From assembly GCF_001424945.1 (NCBI RefSeq), contig NZ_LMCW01000045.1:171968-235967 (forward strand): a stretch of 64,000 nucleotides of DNA. Reading direction: 5' to 3'. Both the position numbers and the translations under genes were made by a program. The first letter of the stretch is position 1, and each line of letters begins with the position of its first letter. Shown piece after piece: positions 53,704-62,495 of this stretch. The notes under the pieces were generated by a model, which saw only the letters and a list, made by a program, of their open reading frames with translations, was not told the origin of the DNA and ran no database searches. Source of the DNA: Rhizobium sp. Root1203 (GTDB taxonomy: Bacteria > Pseudomonadota > Alphaproteobacteria > Rhizobiales > Rhizobiaceae).

Positions 53704-54848
53704 AGATCACGAAACTGACCACCTATATCGTCCCGCCGCGCTGGCTGTTCCTGAAGATCGAGACCGATGAGGGCATTGTCGGCTGGGGCGAACCCGTTGT
53801 TGAAGGCAGGGCGCTGACCGTCCAGGCCGCCGTCCACGAGCTGGAAGACTACCTGATCGGCAAGGATCCGTTCCTCATCGAGGATCACTGGAACGTCATG
53901 TATCGCGGCGGTTTCTATCGCGGCGGCGCGATCCACATGAGCGCGATCTCGGGTATCGACCAGGCCCTGTGGGACATCAAGGGCAAGGCCCTCGGCCAGC
54001 CGGTCCACTCACTCCTCGGCGGCCAGGTCCGCGACAAGATCAAGGTTTATTCCTGGATCGGCGGTGACCGTCCGTCTGACGTCGCCAACAATGCCAAGGA
54101 GGTCGTCGCCCGCGGCTTCAAGGCGATCAAGCTCAACGGCTGCGAAGAGATGCAGATCGTCGATACCTACGAAAAGGTGGAAAAGGCCGTCGAAACCATC
54201 GCCACCATCCGTGATGCGATCGGCCCCTACATCGGCATAGGCGTCGATTTCCACGGCCGCGTTCACAAGCCGATGGCCAAGGTCCTCGCCAAGGAACTCG
54301 AACCCTACAAGCTGCTCTTCATCGAGGAGCCGGTCCTGTCGGAAAACTATGAAGCGCTGAAGGAGATCGCCAACCACTCCTCGACGCCGATCGCGCTCGG
54401 CGAGCGGCTGTTTTCGCGATGGGATTTCAAGCGCATTCTCTCCGAAGGCTATGTCGATATCCTCCAGCCCGACCTGTCGCATGCCGGCGGCATTACCGAG
54501 TGCCGCAAGATCGCCACGATGGCCGAGGCCTACGACGTCGCGCTGGCGCCGCATTGCCCGCTCGGGCCCATCGCCCTTGCCGCATGCCTCCAGGTTGACG
54601 CCGTCAGCTACAACGCCTTCATCCAGGAACAGAGCTTGGGCATCCACTACAACAAGGGCAACGACATCCTGGATTACATCTCCAACAAGGAAGTCTTCCA
54701 CTATGCTGACGGCTTTGTCAGCATTCCGCAGGGTCCCGGCCTCGGCGTCGAGGTGGACGAGGCATACGTCATCGAACGCGCCAAGGAGGGCCACCGCTGG
54801 CGCAACCCGATCTGGCGCCACGAAGACGGCAGCGTTGCCGAGTGGTGA
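53700..54848 (+). CDS. dgoD: D-galactonate dehydratase
   Basis: 382 residues, the same length as E. coli DgoD. Enolase-superfamily enzyme: metal ligands D183 (VDFHGR), E209 (FIEEP) and E235 (GERLF), catalytic H185 and H285 (APHCPLGP). Other matching stretches are PPRWLFLKIETDEG, SAISGIDQALWDIKGK, QPDLSHAGGITEC and the end WRNPIWRHEDGSVAEW. It converts D-galactonate to 2-keto-3-deoxy-D-galactonate. The kinase and aldolase (dgoK, dgoA) are not adjacent. Start coupled to the GntR remnant. Confidence 0.95.
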   Translation: MKITKLTTYIVPPRWLFLKIETDEGIVGWGEPVVEGRALTVQAAVHELEDYLIGKDPFLIEDHWNVMYRGGFYRGGAIHMSAISGIDQALWDIKGKALGQPVHSLLGGQVRDKIKVYSWIGGDRPSDVANNAKEVVARGFKAIKLNGCEEMQIVDTYEKVEKAVETIATIRDAIGPYIGIGVDFHGRVHKPMAKVLAKELEPYKLLFIEEPVLSENYEALKEIANHSSTPIALGERLFSRWDFKRILSEGYVDILQPDLSHAGGITECRKIATMAEAYDVALAPHCPLGPIALAACLQVDAVSYNAFIQEQSLGIHYNKGNDILDYISNKEVFHYADGFVSIPQGPGLGVEVDEAYVIERAKEGHRWRNPIWRHEDGSVAEW

Positions 54849-54873
54849 GGGACATCATCGACATCGATGGGAG

Positions 54874-54898
54874 AAGGGCTGCGAAAGCGGCCCTTTTT
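54874..54898 (+). terminator. Intrinsic terminator of dgoD
   Basis: AAGGGCTGC-GAAA-GCGGCCCTT forms a 9-bp stem (one G-T pair) closed by a GAAA tetraloop and is followed by TTT-G-TTTG, 25 bases after the dgoD stop. Confidence 0.85.
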
Positions 54899-54996
54899 GT
54901 TTGAGCAGAGCGGTTTTCCCAACGGGATGACACCGCTCGTCGGAACCAACGACAGGCTTCCGCATTGCCCCTGCAGAATCGCAGCGGGGAAAGATC

Positions 54997-55779
54997 ATGG
55001 ACCTCAAGGGAAAAGTTGCACTGGTGACAGGCGCCGGATCAGGCATCGGCAAGGCGACGGCATTTGCCCTTGCCGCCGAGGGCGCCAAGGTCGCTGTCCT
55101 CAGCCGTACCCAAAGCGAAGTGGTTCAGACCTGCGATGAGATAGCGGCAGCAGGCGGAGACGCGATCGAACTGACGGCTGACACCAGCGATGAAGCCCAA
55201 ATGCGCCATGCCGTCGATACCCTGGTCCAGACATACGGAGGCGTCGATATCGTCGTCGCCAATGCCGGCATCAACGGTGTGTGGGCGCCGATTGACGATC
55301 TGACGCCGGACGAGTGGGACAGGACCATGGCCGTCAATCTGCGCGGCACATATATGACCCTGCACCTGACGGTTCCGCATCTGAAGGCGGGTGGCGGTGG
55401 CTCGATCATCGTCGTCTCCTCGATCAACGGCACCCGTACCTTCACCTCGCCTGGTGCCACCGCCTACACCGCGACGAAAGCCGGCCAGGTCGCGATGGTG
55501 CAGCAGCTCGCGCTCGAACTCGGAAAATACGGCATTCGGGTCAATGCCGTCTGCCCCGGCGCGATCGACACCAGCATCGGCGACAACACCGCCTCCAGGC
55601 ACCGCGAAGAGACGGAGATCCCGGTCGTGTGGCCGGAGGGTCAGATTCCGATCAGCGGAGGAGAGGCCGGGCACAGCGAGGATGTTGCCGAAGCGATCCT
55701 CTTTCTCGCCAGCGATCGCTCTCGCCACATTACCGGCACGCCGCTATGGGTCGATGGCGGCCAGGGGCTGTTGCGCTGA
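54997..55779 (+). CDS. SDR family oxidoreductase
   Basis: 260 residues, ATG behind GCGGGGAAAGATC. NAD(P) motif TGAGSGIG at 11-18, NAGI near 90, Ser in VVSSINGTR, YTATK (Tyr-Lys) near 160, NAVCPGAIDTSIG near 185 and the C-terminal ITGTPLWVDGGQGLLR. The GxxxGxG pattern and FTSPGATAYTATKAG stretch are those of the glucose/galactose or general 3-oxoacyl-reductase-like group. It may serve sugar oxidation beside dgoD, but a terminator separates them. Ends with no gap to the convergent cyclase gene. Confidence 0.82.
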   Translation: MDLKGKVALVTGAGSGIGKATAFALAAEGAKVAVLSRTQSEVVQTCDEIAAAGGDAIELTADTSDEAQMRHAVDTLVQTYGGVDIVVANAGINGVWAPIDDLTPDEWDRTMAVNLRGTYMTLHLTVPHLKAGGGGSIIVVSSINGTRTFTSPGATAYTATKAGQVAMVQQLALELGKYGIRVNAVCPGAIDTSIGDNTASRHREETEIPVVWPEGQIPISGGEAGHSEDVAEAILFLASDRSRHITGTPLWVDGGQGLLR

Positions 55780-56994
55780 TCACGCCATCCTCGCCGTATC
55801 GAGCGTGAAAAGCTCCTGCGGCCGTTGCACGCCGCGCAGCGCGTAGCGTCCGATGCAAGCCAATGCCCCGCGCTCCCGCTTCGGAATGGCGGCCGCGAAA
55901 TCCGAAGAGATCAGCACGTTGAAATCGACGGACCGGCAAAGCGATGCAATGCGGGAGACCTCGTTGACCGCAGGCCCGATGACGGTGAAATCGAGTCGCT
56001 CCTGGCTGCCGATATTGCCGTAGAAGACATCGCCGATATGCAGTCCGATATAGACGTCGGTCGTCGGCCGCTCCTCGAGGGCTCGTTCGTCATTCAACGT
56101 GACGAGTTTTTCGCGCAGAAGCCGCTCGCCCTTGAGCGCCGCGCAACACGCGTCCGAAGGCTCGTCCGCCTTGAAGATCGCCAGCACCCCGTCGCCGATC
56201 AGTTTCAGCACGTTGCCGCCGGCCTCATGAACCGCTGAAATCACGACATCGCTGTAGGCGTTGAGCATCGGCAGGATTTCTTCCGGCGGCGCGCTGTCGG
56301 AAATCTTGGTGTAGTTGACCAGATCCGAGAACCACAGAACGGCAGAAATCCGCTCGGATTTGCCGCGCGTGATCTTGCCCTCCAGCACCTGCCGCGCCGC
56401 GTCCTCACCGAGATAGACTTCGGCGATGGTTCGGGCGATTCGGCCGAGCGCGATGCATTTGATCGCAAGGGCCAACACCGGCACGAGCTTGCGCAGGATG
56501 ATGAGATCGTGGTCGGAAAAGCCCTCGGCATGGCGTGTCGTGAAATGCGAGAAAAAGCAGTCCATCTCCCCGATCGTTCCCGCCTTGGCAAAGCGATGCA
56601 CCATTGCGATATAATCGGTGTGGCCATCGGTCCGCATCTTTTCGAGCATCCCGAAATCGATCGGATCGCCGAAGCCGATCCGACGTCGAACCTCGTTGTC
56701 GTTACCGGCCCAAAGGTAATAGAAGGCTGACTTCTGCCAGCTCTCGAGCGAGCTCCCTTCGCCGGTCGGACCGTATTCGAACTCGGTCTCGATGTCCTCC
56801 TGGCTATCCCAGCGGAATGCGCGGCCCTCGTGCACCGGATGAAGCGTATCCATCAGCGCCATGCCGCGATCAAGCGGCAGTCCGAACTCGCGGCAGGTGT
56901 TGCAGAAACCTGTCAACAGTTCGGATTCGGAGGCACCTTTGAGCCCCTGTTCCGTCAGCCATGCCGCAACCGTTCCGATATCGCTGTATTCCAT
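55780..56994 (-). CDS. Class III adenylate/guanylate cyclase
   Basis: 404 residues. The N-terminal half (1-200) is a helical, non-membrane sensor-like region (GFCNTCREFGLPLDRGMALMDTLHPV) common to rhizobial cyclases. The catalytic domain (about 215-385) has the metal-binding LWFSDLVNYTKISD, KLIGDGVLAIF with the second Asp, and GDVFYGNIGSQERLDFTVIGPAVNEVSRI containing the Asn/Arg transition-state region. Rhizobia encode dozens of such proteins. The signal is unknown. The stop codon abuts the stop of the convergent SDR gene without a gap. Confidence 0.9.
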   Translation of the reverse strand: MEYSDIGTVAAWLTEQGLKGASESELLTGFCNTCREFGLPLDRGMALMDTLHPVHEGRAFRWDSQEDIETEFEYGPTGEGSSLESWQKSAFYYLWAGNDNEVRRRIGFGDPIDFGMLEKMRTDGHTDYIAMVHRFAKAGTIGEMDCFFSHFTTRHAEGFSDHDLIILRKLVPVLALAIKCIALGRIARTIAEVYLGEDAARQVLEGKITRGKSERISAVLWFSDLVNYTKISDSAPPEEILPMLNAYSDVVISAVHEAGGNVLKLIGDGVLAIFKADEPSDACCAALKGERLLREKLVTLNDERALEERPTTDVYIGLHIGDVFYGNIGSQERLDFTVIGPAVNEVSRIASLCRSVDFNVLISSDFAAAIPKRERGALACIGRYALRGVQRPQELFTLDTARMA

Positions 56995-57058
56995 GCCGCA
57001 TATCCTCGCTCGTCAGAAATCTCTATCGCGATTTTGCCGGCAAGGGAAAGCCAAACCT

Positions 57059-58081
57059 TCAGCCCGCGGATGGCAAGTTGTAGGGCGTAATGATCTCCAC
57101 GGCAGACAGGGACGCCGGCGCGATCCGGCCAGGCAGGGCGCGGCTCATGACTGTACGAAAAGCCGAACGGGCGTCTGATCGCAGGTCGTGGTGCAGGACG
57201 AACCCGATCCTGCGCTCTGCAAGAAGCGCACGATTTTCCGCGTCGAGATCGTGCGCGACGAAAATGCGGATCGGTCGCCCCGCCGCTTCGAATGCAGCAA
57301 GCACCGCCCGGTTTCCGCCGCCGATCGAATAGACCGCGTTGATCGTTTCATCGGCGGCGATTGCTCGGGCCGCAAGGGTACCCGTCGCCGCGTCGGTGCC
57401 ATGCCCGTCGCTGATCTCGGTCACGCCGATCTCGTGATAGCGCTCCCGAATGATACGGCGAAAGCCGATCTCGCGCTCCTCCTCGCCCCGGAAGCGGCCG
57501 CTCGATAGAGTGACCAGCACCCTGCCCGGCATCCCTGAAATGCACTCCCCGATCAGGTAGGCGGCGGTCTCTCCGGCCGCACGGTTGTCGGCGCCCGCAT
57601 AAGCGGCACGCGCCGAGTTCGGCAGATCGGTCACCAGCGTCACTACGGGTATGCCGGCCCGATCCGCGCGGGCGACAGCAGCGGCAATCTCCGGCACGTC
57701 AGGCGCCTTGAGTACGATGCCGTTCGTTCCGCGAAGCCGGATGCGATCCAGAAGCTGAACGAGTTCTGCCGGCTTCATGACCTCGGCAAAGTGGAAACGG
57801 CACCGGAATATTGTCGGCAGGAATGTCGCGACCTCCGCCTCGAACGCGGCACGCACGGCGGTGCTGAAACGCTCTGGCGTTTCCATGACGATATCGATGG
57901 CGAACACTCGCCCGCTGGTCGCGGCATCCGTCTGCTGCTTTTCGAGTTCCGCAATGGCTGCCCGAACGCGCATTTCGGTCTGCCGTCTGACACCGGAACG
58001 GCCGTTCAGGACGCGATCGACCGTCGCGGTGCTCAAGCCCGCCTGAAAAGCTATATCCTTGACGAGAAAAATATGCGCCAT
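57059..58081 (-). CDS. LacI-family transcriptional regulator
   Basis: 340 residues. N-terminal LacI HTH with LVKDIAFQAGLSTATVDRVLNGR and hinge region (about 1-60), then a periplasmic-binding-protein effector domain of the Peripla_BP_4 (ribose-binding) type (LKAPDVPEIAAAVARADRAGIPVVTL, YAGADNRAAGETAAYLI, VYSIGGGNRAVLAAFE). It is divergent from the PhyH-SDR-SMP30 operon over 94 bases and is its obvious regulator. The ligand is probably a sugar or polyol. Confidence 0.9.
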   Translation of the reverse strand: MAHIFLVKDIAFQAGLSTATVDRVLNGRSGVRRQTEMRVRAAIAELEKQQTDAATSGRVFAIDIVMETPERFSTAVRAAFEAEVATFLPTIFRCRFHFAEVMKPAELVQLLDRIRLRGTNGIVLKAPDVPEIAAAVARADRAGIPVVTLVTDLPNSARAAYAGADNRAAGETAAYLIGECISGMPGRVLVTLSSGRFRGEEEREIGFRRIIRERYHEIGVTEISDGHGTDAATGTLAARAIAADETINAVYSIGGGNRAVLAAFEAAGRPIRIFVAHDLDAENRALLAERRIGFVLHHDLRSDARSAFRTVMSRALPGRIAPASLSAVEIITPYNLPSAG

Positions 58082-58175
58082 CGCTGCCTGCTCTGATGGT
58101 TTTTTGATGGATTATTGATCTATAACACCTCGGTCGCGTGCGTATAGTGCCTTCGTAGGAATGGAGGATCACCTG

Positions 58176-59363
58176 ATGAAAACCGACGATCTGCAGAAGC
58201 TGCGGGCCGACCGCGTCTGGCTCACCGAAGGGGTCTGCGACCTCGACGAGTTTCGTACGCTCGTCGAAAAGGCGACGGACCTTGCCGACTATCCGACCGC
58301 GGACGCCGTCGAGAAGAACGTACTGATCTACGACAGCAGGAAAGTGAAGTCGGCAATCGCCAACCCAGCGGGTCGCCGCGCCGTGCTGACCGAAATCTGC
58401 GAAGCTTTCGCGGACGGCCCCGGCGTTCTGGTCTTCAAGCGTGCCTATCCGGACACCACCGTTATCGACCGCGCCAGCGCGATTTTCAATGAGATTATCG
58501 CCGAGCAGCATCGCACCGCAACGGGGGGCGGCGACCACTTCGCCAAGCCCGGCGCGAACGACCGCATCTGGAACTCGCTGGAAAAACACTGCCTTGCCGA
58601 TCCCGCGAATTTCGCCGAATACTACGGCAATGTCATCATCGCGCTTGCCAGCGAAGCGTGGCTCGGCCCCAGCTATCAGATGACGGCGCAGGTCAACCGG
58701 GTCAATCCCGGCGGCGCAGCGCAGTCGGCCCACCGGGACTATCATCTCGGCTTCCAGTCTTCCGAGGTGATCGAACAGTTCCCGGCGCATGTCCACAGGC
58801 TCTCGCCGGTGCTGACGCTGCAGGGTGCGGTTGCGCATTGCGACATGCCGCTCGAAAGCGGCCCGACGCTGTTCTTGCCGAACAGCCAGACCTATGTGCC
58901 GGGGTACCTCGCATTGAAGCGTCAGGAATTCCGAGACTACTTCGAGACGAACCATATCCAGCTGCCGCTGGAGAAAGGCGACGTCGTCTTCTTCAACCCG
59001 GCTCTCTTCCATGCGGCGGGCACCAACCGGTCGGCAGGCATCAAGCGTGTCGCCAATCTCCTGCAGGTTTCCTCCGCATTCGGCCGCGCGATGGAAACCG
59101 TCAACCGAACACGCATGAGCGCCAGGTTGTTTCCGGCGCTGAAGAGCCTGAAAGGCAACCTCTCGCAGGCCGAAATCGCGAACGCCGTCGCCGCATGCGC
59201 CGAGGGCTACTCCTTCCCCACCAACCTGGACCGCGACCCGCCGGTCGGCGGCCTCGCGCCGAAGACGCAAGCCCAACTCATGCACGAGGCGCTCGGAGAA
59301 GGCTGGAGCGACGACGCCTTTGCCGCCGCCTTGGCGGAGCAGGCAGAGAAGAAGCTCAGCTGA
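58176..59363 (+). CDS. Phytanoyl-CoA dioxygenase (PhyH) family oxygenase
   Basis: 395 residues from the ATG at 58176, chosen because GGAGGATCACCTG fits it; an ATG five codons earlier lies inside that site. Fe(II)/2-oxoglutarate-dependent fold: QSAHRDYHLGFQ provides the H-x-D metal ligands near residue 190, LESGPTLFLPNSQTYVPG follows, and VVFFNPALFHAAGTNRSAGIKRVANLLQ gives the distal His and the 2-oxoglutarate Arg near 285-300. It is about 85 residues longer than the other PhyH protein here. First gene of a three-gene catabolic-looking operon controlled by LacI. Confidence 0.82.
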   Translation: MKTDDLQKLRADRVWLTEGVCDLDEFRTLVEKATDLADYPTADAVEKNVLIYDSRKVKSAIANPAGRRAVLTEICEAFADGPGVLVFKRAYPDTTVIDRASAIFNEIIAEQHRTATGGGDHFAKPGANDRIWNSLEKHCLADPANFAEYYGNVIIALASEAWLGPSYQMTAQVNRVNPGGAAQSAHRDYHLGFQSSEVIEQFPAHVHRLSPVLTLQGAVAHCDMPLESGPTLFLPNSQTYVPGYLALKRQEFRDYFETNHIQLPLEKGDVVFFNPALFHAAGTNRSAGIKRVANLLQVSSAFGRAMETVNRTRMSARLFPALKSLKGNLSQAEIANAVAACAEGYSFPTNLDRDPPVGGLAPKTQAQLMHEALGEGWSDDAFAAALAEQAEKKLS

Positions 59364-59379
59364 CCGTGGGCGCTAGCCG

Positions 59380-59398
59380 CCTCCCTCTGAGGGAGGCA
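59380..59398. repeat. Short palindrome after the PhyH gene
   Basis: GCCTCCCT-CTG-AGGGAGGC, a perfect 8-bp stem, 16 bases after the PhyH stop. The following GGAAGATCGGCCCACCTGCC looks like a piece of a dispersed intergenic repeat. No T-run, so it is probably not a strong terminator and the operon may continue through it. Confidence 0.5.
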
Positions 59399-59555
59399 GG
59401 AAGATCGGCCCACCTGCCAACCACGAACCCCGGGAGATTGCGGCATCAGCCTCACAACAATCGGCCGGGATGACTGACGTCACGACTAAAAAAGGCCGCT
59501 CGCGAGTGAGGGGCCGTTCGCACATCACCATAGGACACATCGGAGGAGGAAAATC

Positions 59556-60377
59556 ATGACCACAGACCACAGCCGTCTTGACGGCAAGATTGCGATCGTG
59601 ACCGGCGGCACGCAGGGACTCGGCGCCACGATCGCGCGGTTGTTTGCCGAGCGTGGTGCCGCGGGCATCGTCATCTGCGGCCGCAACGAGCAAAAGGGCG
59701 GGGCCAAGGCAGCGGAGATCTCGTCCACGACGGGTGCAAAGGTCGTTTACGTCAAGGCCGATCTCGGCAAGGTCGAAGATGCCTGCCATGTCGTGCGCGC
59801 CTGCGACGAAGCGTTCGGTCGCGTCGACGCTCTCGTCAATGCCGCAGCGATCACCGATCGCGGCACGATCCTCGACACCAGCCCCGAACTCTTCGACTCC
59901 ATGTTTGCGATCAACGTCCGCGCGCCTTTCTTCCTCATGCAGGAGACGATCAAGATCATGCGCCGCGAAAAGATCGAGGGCACGATCGTCAACATCGGTT
60001 CGATGTCCGCCAAGGCGGGCCAACCCTTCATCGCCGCCTATTGCGCTTCAAAGGGTGCCATCGAAACACTGACGAAGAACACCGCGTACGCGCTGCTGCG
60101 CAACCGAATCCGTGTCAACGGCCTCAATATCGGCTGGATGGCCTCGGAGGGCGAGGACAGGATCCAGCGCGAGCATCACGGCGCTGCTGCCGATTGGCTG
60201 GAAAAGGCGGCGGCCGGCCAGCCTTTCGGCCGCCTCGTCGATCCGGAAGAAGTGGCTCGTGCCTGCGCCTATCTGTCGTCTGCCGAATCCGGCCTGATGA
60301 CAGGATCCATGATCTGCTTCGACCAGTCAGTCTGGGGTGGATACGACGGATCGCCCCACCCCACCGCACCCCTTTGA
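59556..60377 (+). CDS. SDR family oxidoreductase
   Basis: 273 residues with a strong GGAGGAGG ribosome binding site. NAD motif TGGTQGLG at 16-23, NAAAITDRG near 95, Ser in NIGSMSAKAG, YCASK near 160, NGLNIGWMASEGED near 185. It lies 192 bases after the PhyH gene and 99 bases before the SMP-30 gene. Together they suggest hydroxylation or oxidation of a sugar-like substrate, then oxidation to a lactone and its opening. Confidence 0.83.
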   Translation: MTTDHSRLDGKIAIVTGGTQGLGATIARLFAERGAAGIVICGRNEQKGGAKAAEISSTTGAKVVYVKADLGKVEDACHVVRACDEAFGRVDALVNAAAITDRGTILDTSPELFDSMFAINVRAPFFLMQETIKIMRREKIEGTIVNIGSMSAKAGQPFIAAYCASKGAIETLTKNTAYALLRNRIRVNGLNIGWMASEGEDRIQREHHGAAADWLEKAAAGQPFGRLVDPEEVARACAYLSSAESGLMTGSMICFDQSVWGGYDGSPHPTAPL

Positions 60378-60476
60378 AATCGCCTGAGCCCGTCGGCTTT
60401 TGCCGCGGCGGGCTCTGGCACACTCTACGGTTTGCATTTACGAAGGACGTCAAAACGATTTGGGAGGAGCCAATCT

Positions 60477-61388
60477 GTGCCGCAAGATGCGCCTTACGAT
60501 ATCCGTGACGACCGTTTCCGCAGCCTGATCGCCGGCAGCGCCAGGCTTGAGGAGCTCTATTCCGGCTGCCGCTGGGCAGAAGGCCCCGTTTGGTTTTCGG
60601 ATCTGAACTGCCTCCTCTGGAGCGACATTCCCAACGAGCGGATCATGCGCTGGGTGCCGGATGGCGGTGCCTCGGTGTTCCGCTCTGCGTCGAACTATGC
60701 CAACGGCAATACCCGCGACCGCCAAGGCCGGCTCGTCTCCTGCGAACATGGCGGCCGCCGGGTGACCCGCACCGAGCCAGATGGCCGGATCACCGTGCTG
60801 GCCGACTGCTTTGCGGGCAAGCGCCTGAACTCGCCGAACGACGTCGTCGTCAGATCCGACGGCTCGATCTGGTTCACCGACCCCAGCTACGGCATCATGT
60901 CGGACTACGAGGGACATAAGGCCGTGCCAGAGCAGGAAACCCGCAACGTCTACCGCATCGATGCAGCGACAGGCGAGATCGATGCTGTCGCAACCGACTT
61001 CATTCAGCCGAATGGCCTGGCCTTCTCGCCTGATGAGAAGCAGCTCTACATCGCCGACTCCGGCTCATCGGGTCACGAGGTGCCGCGCCACATCCGCGTC
61101 TTCGACGTCATCGACGGGCGCACGCTGACGAACAGCCGTTATTTCTGCTCGATCGAAAACGGCGTTCCGGACGGTTTTCGCTTCGATGTCGACGGCAATC
61201 TGTGGAGCAGCGCGGCCGACGGCGTGCATTGCTTCGCACCCGACGGCACGCTGCTCGGCAAGATCAAGGTTCCGCAGACGGTCTCCAACCTTACCTTCGG
61301 CGGACCGAAGAAGAACCGTCTGTTCATCACCGCATCTCAATCGGTCTATTCGATCTATACGACGACCAACGGTGCCCAGTATCCGTAA
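60477..61388 (+). CDS. SMP-30/gluconolactonase family protein
   Basis: 303 residues from a GTG behind GGGAGGAGCCAATCT. Six-bladed propeller lactonase: metal-binding Glu in CRWAEGPVWF near 37, conserved NGNTRDRQGRLVSCEHGGRRVTR, Asn in LNSPNDVVVRSDGSIWFTDPSYG, catalytic Asp in FRFDVDGNLWSSAADGVHCF. The family opens gluconolactone and related sugar lactones. Last gene of the LacI-linked operon. Confidence 0.9.
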   Translation: MPQDAPYDIRDDRFRSLIAGSARLEELYSGCRWAEGPVWFSDLNCLLWSDIPNERIMRWVPDGGASVFRSASNYANGNTRDRQGRLVSCEHGGRRVTRTEPDGRITVLADCFAGKRLNSPNDVVVRSDGSIWFTDPSYGIMSDYEGHKAVPEQETRNVYRIDAATGEIDAVATDFIQPNGLAFSPDEKQLYIADSGSSGHEVPRHIRVFDVIDGRTLTNSRYFCSIENGVPDGFRFDVDGNLWSSAADGVHCFAPDGTLLGKIKVPQTVSNLTFGGPKKNRLFITASQSVYSIYTTTNGAQYP

Positions 61389-61407
61389 GCAGGCCAGTCT
61401 ACGCGGT

Positions 61408-61740
61408 TCACGTTACGGGCGTCACCGAACGGACTGTGCCGTTGTTGTCGACGATGCAGGAAAACTTGCGGCCGGTCGCATCGAGATCCACTGCAAAGGT
61501 GCCGTCCGGCATCAATCGTGAACCTGTGGGCAGGACCTTTGCGTTCGCGCCCGCAACGCCGGCGGCCGAGTTCGCACACAGCAACTGCAGGTCGGCTGGT
61601 GCCGTTTGAAGCGTCGTGCGCGCCATGGATTCCGGTGGCGGTGGCGGTGGCGCCGTCGTACAGGCGCCAAGCAGCGAAACGCCCGCCACAACAAGCACAG
61701 GCCAGCCGCCCGACTTCCGCTTCACATCGCTTTTCGACAC
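61408..61740 (-). CDS. Small lipoprotein of unknown function
   Basis: 110 residues from the GTG at 61740, placed 9 bases after GGAGG (the GTG at 61749 is too close to it). Signal peptide with lipobox VSLLGAC (cysteine near residue 27), a Pro6 run after it, then a small exported domain with two cysteines (LQLLCANSA, KFSCIVDNNG) likely to form a disulphide. No known domain. It is 56 bases downstream of the L,D-transpeptidase gene on the same strand. Confidence 0.75.
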   Translation of the reverse strand: MSKSDVKRKSGGWPVLVVAGVSLLGACTTAPPPPPPESMARTTLQTAPADLQLLCANSAAGVAGANAKVLPTGSRLMPDGTFAVDLDATGRKFSCIVDNNGTVRSVTPVT

Positions 61741-61796
61741 GTGTCCCACCCTCCGGACGTTGTTGATCCCCCTCCGGCTTGCGCCGGCATCTGCCT

Positions 61797-62495
61797 TTAA
61801 ATGCCCTTGTAGAGCGCTGCACCCTGCATCAGCACGATCACCTTGGCGCCGACCTGGATGCGAGAGTGCAAATCGACGATGTCGTCGTTGTTCATGCGGA
61901 TGCAGCCGGACGACACGTCAAGGCCAATGGTCCACGGCTCAGCAGTGCCGTGAATCCGGTAGATCGTGTCCTGACCGCCGTCATAGAGATAGAGCGCCCT
62001 GGCGCCGAGCGGGTTTTCAGGCCCGCCGGGCATGCCGGCCGCCCATTTCGCGGCGTTGGGATCGCGCGCCACCATCTCGGCAGGAGGCGTCCATATCGGC
62101 CATTCCGCTGTGCGCCCGACCCGCACGATACCGGCCCAGCCGAAGCCATCGCGCCCGACACCGATGCCATAGCGGATCGCCTGCCCGCCGGGTTGGACGA
62201 GATAGAGAAAATGCTGGTTGCCGTCGATGATGATCGTGCCGGGCGGCTCTGCCGTTCGGAATGTGACGATCTGCCGGCGGAACGCTTCCGGCGGCTGATT
62301 GTTGCGGGCGTAGTACTGCCGCGCCTTCTTCTTGTCGTAGTCCACCCATGTGCGCGTCTTCGCATCGTAGATCTGCGTTTGCGCCAGCGCGGCCAAAGGG
62401 CCGACGCAGCAGGCGACGGCCGCAAGGAGGACGAGCCCGAGGCGCCGCGCACCGGCCGGACGAGCCTTGGCTGAACGTTCGAACCCTGCCGTCAT
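61797..62495 (-). CDS. L,D-transpeptidase (YkuD domain)
   Basis: 232 residues from the ATG at 62495, overlapping the stop of the binding-protein gene upstream (ATGA). Signal peptide to about residue 39 (LAQTQ). YkuD catalytic domain about 82-230 with H182 in YRIHGTAEPWTIG and nucleophile C198 in DVSSGCIRMNNDDIVDL. In Rhizobiales such enzymes make 3-3 peptidoglycan crosslinks or attach outer-membrane proteins to peptidoglycan. Translational coupling to a transport protein is unusual. Confidence 0.9.
   Translation of the reverse strand: MTAGFERSAKARPAGARRLGLVLLAAVACCVGPLAALAQTQIYDAKTRTWVDYDKKKARQYYARNNQPPEAFRRQIVTFRTAEPPGTIIIDGNQHFLYLVQPGGQAIRYGIGVGRDGFGWAGIVRVGRTAEWPIWTPPAEMVARDPNAAKWAAGMPGGPENPLGARALYLYDGGQDTIYRIHGTAEPWTIGLDVSSGCIRMNNDDIVDLHSRIQVGAKVIVLMQGAALYKGI

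Noticed and set aside
57699..59285. A 528-codon open frame on the minus strand
   Set aside because: Antisense to the PhyH gene and overlapping the LacI gene in another frame; composition not protein-like.
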